From: a virus
Length of the DNA: 45,516 nt
IMG/VR virus record: IMGVR_UViG_3300045743_000849
Location: 1 to 45,516 of that record
Reading direction: 5' to 3' (one strand)
The position numbers and the translations under genes were made by a program. This document shows, piece by piece, positions 41,175-45,516 of the stretch; positions within the stretch are counted from its first letter, which is position 1, and every line of letters starts with the position of its first letter. A model generated the notes under the pieces. It saw nothing but the letters and a program-made list of their open reading frames with translations. It was not told the DNA's origin and did not search any database.

Positions 41175-42506
41175 ATGGCCAAAGACCAGAACGAGAAATT
41201 GATAAGCGTTGCCGCATTGCATCTTGATTCCGAGAACCCGCGACACGATTCGATCGACAATGAACCTGAGATCATTGCAGCTCTCTACCGCAAGGGCGTG
41301 CCCAAGCTGGCGGCACACATTGCCGACAACGGACTGAGCCCGCTGGAACGTCTGGCTGTTATGAGGCACGAGAGGGTGAAAGGCCGTTTTGTTGCATTGG
41401 AGGGAAATCGTCGCGTCTGCGCATTGAAGCTCCTGCGAGACCCTAGCAAGGCTCCGAATGCGGCCGGGCGCCGGCTCTTCGAGAAACTGAAAGCTGAAGC
41501 GGTGGCCTTGCCCGAAAAAATTCGCGTCGTGACGTTTGATGATCGCGAGTCGGCTGACAAATGGCTCGCGGTAAAGCATGAAGGACCACAGGACGGCATC
41601 GGTACGGTTGACTGGGACACCGATGACAAAACCCGCTTTAACAAGAGAAGCGGAAGCAAGCCTAACCCAAACTTGCAAGCGTTGGAGCTTCGGGACTATG
41701 CCGTGGCACAAGGACTGGTTTCCAAGGATGAGGGCGAACAGATCAGCCTAACCACCTTGACTCGATACTTGTCCAACAAGCTGATGCGTGAAGTGCTCGG
41801 ACTGATGAACGGAACTGACCGTACCATTGGCGTCGATCAGGGCGAGTTCGACCTCGTGCTTCAGCGGTTCTTGCGCGATTCCCTTCCTAACCCTGACCCA
41901 GACCAGTCGTCCCCTGTGAATTCGCGGACGCGTGTTTCGGAACGGGAGGGCTATGCCCGTCAACTTCGCACAGAGGGCGTGGCTCCCACCACGAGGCTGG
42001 ATATGCCCCAGGTGGCAGCGCCGATAGAAGAGCCTATTCCACAGGACAAGCCGCCTGCTACACGGCGCAACGTACGCGACCAAGACAAGAGGCCGTATGT
42101 CATTCCTTCGGACTTCAAACTTACTCATCCTGACCCGGTGCTGAGTAGGCTGGTGAAGGAGCTGCGGCGGCTTAAGCCCGATGACTTCCCCTTCAGTTGC
42201 AACTACCTGAGTCGGGCAATTCTGGAGCGAGCGACCATTCTGTATGCCAACAAGAAGAACATTACTGTCGGGAAGTACCTGCACGCCGTCTTGGAGGCCT
42301 GCACGGCAAAGTTGGTCGAGGAAGGTAGCAAGGAGAGCGAGGTAAAGGCGTTGAATATAGCTGCCAAGCAAGAACATGCTGCAACGTCGATCCAGTCACT
42401 GGGCGCGGGCGTGCATGGCAGCGTCGTACCACTGGCTGGCGATCTAAAGAAGGGTTGGGAGAGTAAGCAAAAGGGGTTGAATTTGCTTATCGATGGCTCG
42501 CAATAG
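41175..42506 (+). CDS. ParB-like N-terminal domain protein
   Basis: 443 residues. ISVAALHLDSENPRHD and FVALEGNRRVCALKLL (EGNRR at 76-80) are a ParB/Srx fold N-terminal domain. The remainder (about 110-443) is unrecognised, with charged helices and an acidic/basic linker at 230-300. There is no ParA, so it is not a partition system. A G-rich ribosome site precedes it. Its base composition is lower in GC than the structural genes, consistent with accessory cargo. It is unrelated in domain content to the ParB/H-NS protein at 2803-4737. Confidence 0.7.
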   Translation: MAKDQNEKLISVAALHLDSENPRHDSIDNEPEIIAALYRKGVPKLAAHIADNGLSPLERLAVMRHERVKGRFVALEGNRRVCALKLLRDPSKAPNAAGRRLFEKLKAEAVALPEKIRVVTFDDRESADKWLAVKHEGPQDGIGTVDWDTDDKTRFNKRSGSKPNPNLQALELRDYAVAQGLVSKDEGEQISLTTLTRYLSNKLMREVLGLMNGTDRTIGVDQGEFDLVLQRFLRDSLPNPDPDQSSPVNSRTRVSEREGYARQLRTEGVAPTTRLDMPQVAAPIEEPIPQDKPPATRRNVRDQDKRPYVIPSDFKLTHPDPVLSRLVKELRRLKPDDFPFSCNYLSRAILERATILYANKKNITVGKYLHAVLEACTAKLVEEGSKESEVKALNIAAKQEHAATSIQSLGAGVHGSVVPLAGDLKKGWESKQKGLNLLIDGSQ

Positions 42507-42569
42507 CGTAGCGCTGGCCAAGACCGTCGAACTGCGCTATCGTTCGGCCGGTTTTATCTGAATTTGCCC

Positions 42570-43487
42570 ATGCCCGTAACTGATTCCCCGCTTCGCTACC
42601 CTGGTGGCAAGAGCCAACTCACGCCGTTTGTTGTGGAGTTGTTGCGCACCAATGAATTGTTCGACTGCACTTACGTGGAGCCGTTCGCCGGCGGTGCCGG
42701 CATTGCGTGGACCCTGTTGCTTTCTGGGTATGTGAGCGAGGTGTGGATCAATGACTTCGATCCGGCGATCTTTGCGTTCTGGCACGCGGTGCTGAACGAG
42801 ACCGATGCGCTTTGCGAACGGATCGAGCGAATGCCGGTCAACATTGAAGAATGGCATCGTCAGCGTGCAGTTCAGGCACAGTCGGCCCCCTCGCTGCTAG
42901 ACCTTGGATATTCAACATTTTTCCTGAACCGGACCAATCGTTCAGGGATTCTCAAGGGCGGGGTCATCGGCGGTCTTCGCCAAGATGGCAACTATTTGGT
43001 TGATTGCCGCTTTAATAAGCGCGATCTCATCGCAAAGATCCGACGCATCGCCTTGTATCGGGATCAGGTAACCCTTACCAGACTCGACGCGGAGCAATTC
43101 ATACGCCGCAAGTTCAAGTCGTTGTCGGCACATGCACTCGTGAACGTGGACCCGCCCTACTACCGGCGAGGGCCAGAGCTGTATTGCAGCTTTTACAAAC
43201 ATGATGATCACGCAACGCTTGCGGCTGCTGTGCGAGGGATCAAGCAACCCTGGATGTTGACTTACGACGACACACCAGAGATCCGAGCGATGTACGGCGG
43301 CCTGCCGGCGCATAGCAAGGAATTACTTTACTCGGCTCAGGTTAAGCGCGCTGCCGTGGAGTTGCTGGTTTTGTCGCCAGCGCTTCAGTGGCCGACACAA
43401 CCTGAACAGCGCGTGCGGCGAACGGCTTCGTTGAAGGCGGCTGAGCCGGCGGGGCTGTTTGCCGCTAGTGAACAGGTTGTCATCTAA
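42570..43487 (+). CDS. Second Dam-like adenine methyltransferase
   Basis: 306 residues. RYPGGKSQLTPFVVELLR, EPFAGGAGIAW (F39-G42) and VDPPYYRRG (D194) give the full D12-class signature. Sequence differs clearly from the methyltransferase at 40248, so this is not a duplication. The ATG at 42570 was preferred over TTG at 42564. With the ParB-like gene it forms a possible two-gene accessory unit. Confidence 0.88.
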   Translation: MPVTDSPLRYPGGKSQLTPFVVELLRTNELFDCTYVEPFAGGAGIAWTLLLSGYVSEVWINDFDPAIFAFWHAVLNETDALCERIERMPVNIEEWHRQRAVQAQSAPSLLDLGYSTFFLNRTNRSGILKGGVIGGLRQDGNYLVDCRFNKRDLIAKIRRIALYRDQVTLTRLDAEQFIRRKFKSLSAHALVNVDPPYYRRGPELYCSFYKHDDHATLAAAVRGIKQPWMLTYDDTPEIRAMYGGLPAHSKELLYSAQVKRAAVELLVLSPALQWPTQPEQRVRRTASLKAAEPAGLFAASEQVVI

Positions 43488-43786
43488 GTGGGGCGTACCC
43501 ACCACGCTTGCCGATACTGGATATCGCCATCGCGCTGTATCCCCACAATAAGCATCCCTCGCTCGTCGGCTCGGGTGACTTCCGCGTCTTGCAAGGGAGC
43601 AAGCAAAGGGGGCTCGCCCTTGCTGTAAGTGCGGCGCAGCGATGCCTCGCGCACGATCCGCTCGCCGTCTTGGCCTAGCGTCAGTGTCCAGTGTTCGATC
43701 ACCAAGCAACCGGCGATCGCGCCCGCCAGGTCTTGTTTTGCTAGCTTGTGGCCCAGCCGGCGCAACTCAATGACTTCAACTCGCAT
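43484..43786 (-). CDS. Hypothetical minus-strand protein at prophage end
   Basis: 100 residues. VIEHWTLTLGQDGERIVREA and RGMLIVGIQRDGDIQYRQAW look like a small beta-rich phage protein. It is convergent with the methyltransferase, overlapping its last four bases. No strong ribosome site precedes the ATG. Function unknown. Confidence 0.6.
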   Translation of the reverse strand: MRVEVIELRRLGHKLAKQDLAGAIAGCLVIEHWTLTLGQDGERIVREASLRRTYSKGEPPLLAPLQDAEVTRADERGMLIVGIQRDGDIQYRQAWWVRPT

Positions 43787-43860
43787 GTCAGGATTTTGGC
43801 GGGTTCTTGGATCGGAGGGGGGTGCAGCTGTGACACGGTCTGCCCGGTCTGAGTTGCGGA

Positions 43861-43898
43861 CGGCGGTTCAATTCCAAAAATGGGAATTGAATTCGCCG
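43861..43898. repeat. Inverted repeat sharing the tRNA T-arm word
   Basis: CGGCGGTTCAATTCC (43861-43875) faces GGAATTGAATTCGCCG (43883-43898) with a 7-base loop. The GGTTCAATTCC part also occurs in the T-arm of the tRNA fragment at 44020-44030, so it may be related to attachment or be a coincidence of a stable hairpin. Confidence 0.5.
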
Positions 43899-43960
43899 AC
43901 ATGTGGAGCAGAATGCGGCCATTCAAGGCTTCTAGCTACTTGGGACTAGCCGTCTTGATT

Positions 43961-43982
43961 GATTCGCACGTGATTCGCACGT
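43961..43982. repeat. Tandem 11-base direct repeat near attachment site
   Basis: GATTCGCACGT occurs twice in tandem (43961-43971, 43972-43982), 36 bases before the tRNA 3' fragment. The spacing fits integrase arm-type sites of the prophage, but no protein evidence supports this. Confidence 0.5.
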
Positions 43983-44017
43983 ACGGTGCAAAAATGGCGT
44001 ATTTGCGCGGTTCGTCT

Positions 44018-44044
44018 AGGGTTCAATTCCCCCCGGCTCCACCA
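44018..44044 (+). other. 3' end of a tRNA-Ala or tmRNA gene, probable attachment core
   Basis: The T-loop TTCAATT and the acceptor end CGGCTCCACCA are intact, ending in an encoded CCA. The CTCC before ACCA implies the G3-U70 pair of tRNA-Ala or tmRNA. The upstream 50 bases do not fold as the rest of a tRNA: the needed GGAGCCG or GGGGCCG 5' strand is missing and the T-stem has mismatches. So only the end is present, as expected at an att site. Position between prophage end and an outward-reading integrase supports the call. Confidence 0.7.
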
Positions 44045-44075
44045 ATTTAGCATCCCAGGGGATGCAAGAAAGTAG

Positions 44076-44112
44076 AAATGCCCAAGTAAATCAACGACTT
44101 GGGCATTTTTTT
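44076..44112 (+). terminator. Terminator after the tRNA/tmRNA remnant
   Basis: AAATGCCCAAGT (44076-44087) pairs perfectly with ACTTGGGCATTT (44097-44108) and is followed by more T. A strong hairpin just downstream of the tRNA end. A smaller CATCCC/GGGATG hairpin lies at about 44051-44064. Confidence 0.85.
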
Positions 44113-44154
44113 CGTCCAAAAATGTTCAAGGAGATGTGGGGGCATCTCTCGCCA

Positions 44155-44216
44155 TTGGGGGCAACTTTGGGGGCAAGTCTAAAATTGGGGAAAACTGGCT
44201 TTGCAGTTGCCCCCAA
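44155..44216. repeat. 12-base repeats upstream of the right integrase
   Basis: TTGGGGGCAACT (44155-44166) and TTGGGGGCAAGT (44167-44178) are tandem, and AGTTGCCCCCAA (44205-44216) is the exact inverted copy of the first. They lie 16-78 bases before the integrase start and are candidate arm sites or an autoregulatory operator. Confidence 0.65.
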
Positions 44217-44232
44217 TTGAAGGATTTCTCCC

Positions 44233-45516
44233 ATGGCAAACGACAAACTGAGCGACATGCAATTGCGCAAGGCGAAGCCTGGTGAAAAGCCCATAAAGCT
44301 GGCGGATGGGGGCGGGCTTTATCTCGAAGTGCAACCCTCTGGGTCCAAATATTGGCGTTTGAAATACCGCATCGCCGGCGTCGAAAAGCGGCTGAGCTTG
44401 GGGGTCTATCCGGCGATTGGCCTGAAGGAAGCCAGGAGCAAGGCCGAAGACGCGCGCAAGCTGGTTCGGGATGGCACGGACCCGAGTGAGCATCGACAGA
44501 CCCTGAAGGCAGAAATCCTGAACAAGCGTGAGGTCGATCGACTGGCCGACGAGGGTTTGCCTCCGTTGGGGTCTTTTGAAAATGTTGCCAGAGACTGGCT
44601 CAAGACCGTTCATGAGGTGAAAGTCAGCCCTGGCCACGCGCAGCGAACGCAGATCCGGCTGGAGCAAGACGCCTTCCCATGGATTGGCAGGCGGCCGATA
44701 GGCGAGATTGAGGCGCCCGAGCTATTGTTGATGCTGCGCCGGATAGAAAGTCGCGGCGCTATCGAAACAGCCCATCGGGTCAAGGACGCCTGCGGCCAAG
44801 TCTTCCGGTATGGCGTAGCGACCGGCGCTTGCCAGCGTAACCCGGCGGCAGATCTGCGTGATGCGATGCGGCCAGTGCAGACGCGCCATCATGCGGCAAT
44901 CACCGACCCCGTCCTGGTTAGCAAGCTTTTGTGCGATATCCGAGCCTACCAAGGCCATCCGGTGACTCGCACCGCCTTGGAGTTGTCTGCGCTGCTCTTG
45001 CTTCGGCCGGGAGAATTGCGCAATATGGAATGGGCTTGGGTTGATCTCCCTGCTGGCATGGTGACACTCCCACCCGAAGTGATGAAACGCAAGAAGGCAG
45101 ACAAGGCAGACGGTCCGCCACATCTGGTGCCGCTGGCATCGCAGGCCGCTGATTTACTGTGTGAATTGCAGCGCCTTACCGGCGGAGGTCGCTATGTGTT
45201 TCCGGCTCTGACGACCAGTCAGCGCTGCATGAGCGAGAACACCGTGCGCAGTGCATTGCGGCGCTTAGGCTACGGCAATGACGACATGACGGCGCATGGA
45301 TTCAGGGCAACGGCCAGAACAATGATCGCCGAACGTTTGAGTATTGAGCCTCAGGTCATTGAAGCGCAGTTGGCGCATGCCGTTCCAGACGCGCTTGGGC
45401 GGGCCTATAACCGCACGCAGTACCTAGAGCAGCGCAAAACCATGATGCAGGCTTGGGGCAATTATCTGGATCAACTCTGGGCTGGCGCGCAAGCAGGAAA
45501 TCTGAGGGTTGTTTGA
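44233..45516 (+). CDS. int: P4-type integrase with DUF4102 N-terminal arm-binding domain
   Basis: 427 residues. An N-terminal DUF4102-like domain (LADGGGLYLEVQPSGSKYWR, KRLSLGVYPAIGLKEARSKA) is followed by a core-binding domain and a catalytic domain with R in LRPGELRNMEW, HGFR in MTAHGFRATA, H in QLAHAVPD and Y in RAYNRTQYLE. This class (CP4-57, P4 relatives) inserts in tRNA or tmRNA 3' ends and lies next to the att site reading away from it, exactly as here. It likely belongs to a second element extending to the right of the window. Confidence 0.93.
   Translation: MANDKLSDMQLRKAKPGEKPIKLADGGGLYLEVQPSGSKYWRLKYRIAGVEKRLSLGVYPAIGLKEARSKAEDARKLVRDGTDPSEHRQTLKAEILNKREVDRLADEGLPPLGSFENVARDWLKTVHEVKVSPGHAQRTQIRLEQDAFPWIGRRPIGEIEAPELLLMLRRIESRGAIETAHRVKDACGQVFRYGVATGACQRNPAADLRDAMRPVQTRHHAAITDPVLVSKLLCDIRAYQGHPVTRTALELSALLLLRPGELRNMEWAWVDLPAGMVTLPPEVMKRKKADKADGPPHLVPLASQAADLLCELQRLTGGGRYVFPALTTSQRCMSENTVRSALRRLGYGNDDMTAHGFRATARTMIAERLSIEPQVIEAQLAHAVPDALGRAYNRTQYLEQRKTMMQAWGNYLDQLWAGAQAGNLRVV

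Noticed and set aside
43945-44044. A complete tRNA gene ending at the CCA
   Set aside because: The 5' acceptor strand, D-arm and anticodon arm cannot be formed in the 75-100 bases upstream; only the T-loop and acceptor 3' end are present.

Overview
The window is almost entirely one lambda-like (siphovirus-type) prophage, roughly 44 kb, in a GC-rich proteobacterium. Base composition, the CII/CP76-type regulator, the gpA/gpW/gpB head module, the YdaS-like Cro and the GH19 lysis cassette all point to a beta-proteobacterium, most likely Burkholderiales/Comamonadaceae; this is an inference, since no host housekeeping gene is visible. The window begins exactly at the stop codon of one integrase and ends at the stop codon of another, so neither flank can be inspected.

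Left arm (1-7453, minus strand): a tightly packed early operon. It starts at an operator-rich promoter near 7405-7453 and runs leftward through small unknown proteins, a large ParB-like protein with an H-NS-type C-terminus, a 3'-5' exonuclease, an ASCH-domain protein, an excisionase-like protein and the prophage integrase. Immunity region (7498-9655): two repressor-like proteins on the minus strand, both apparently with a dead S24-type C-terminal domain, face a YdaS/Cro-like protein on the plus strand. The same operator word, ACTCAnnTGAGT, abuts a TACATT -10 element at both the leftward and the rightward promoter. Replication region (10209-14121): a CII-like regulator, a small winged-helix protein, a zinc-ribbon protein, an 877-residue primase-polymerase/SF3-type helicase, and a non-coding stretch rich in GTAACA repeats that may be the origin.

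Late region (14122-40082, plus strand): a Q-like HTH protein followed by a terminator (a lambda Q/tR' arrangement), then terminase small and large subunits, gpW, portal, a fused prohead protease/major capsid protein, DUF2190, head-tail connectors, tail terminator, tail tube, G/GT chaperone with a probable -1 frameshift, tape measure, DUF2460, DUF2163, NlpC/P60 and a 1360-residue host-specificity protein J. J carries collagen-like, ILEI-like and lectin-like segments. Accessory tail or lysis genes, holin-like proteins, a GH19 endolysin and nested Rz/Rz1 spanins follow. Inserted between portal and protease/capsid (20068-23307) is a foreign-looking cassette: an SGNH/GDSL hydrolase, a small Cys-rich protein, a nucleotidyltransferase-like protein and a complete tyrosine recombinase, closed by its own terminator.

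Right end (40248-45516): two Dam-type adenine methyltransferases flank a ParB-like protein. A small minus-strand gene follows, then a 446-base non-coding stretch holding the 3' end of a tRNA-Ala or tmRNA gene (probable attachment core), repeat arrays, a terminator, and a P4-type integrase reading away from the attachment site. This junction suggests that a second integrative element begins at the prophage's right end.
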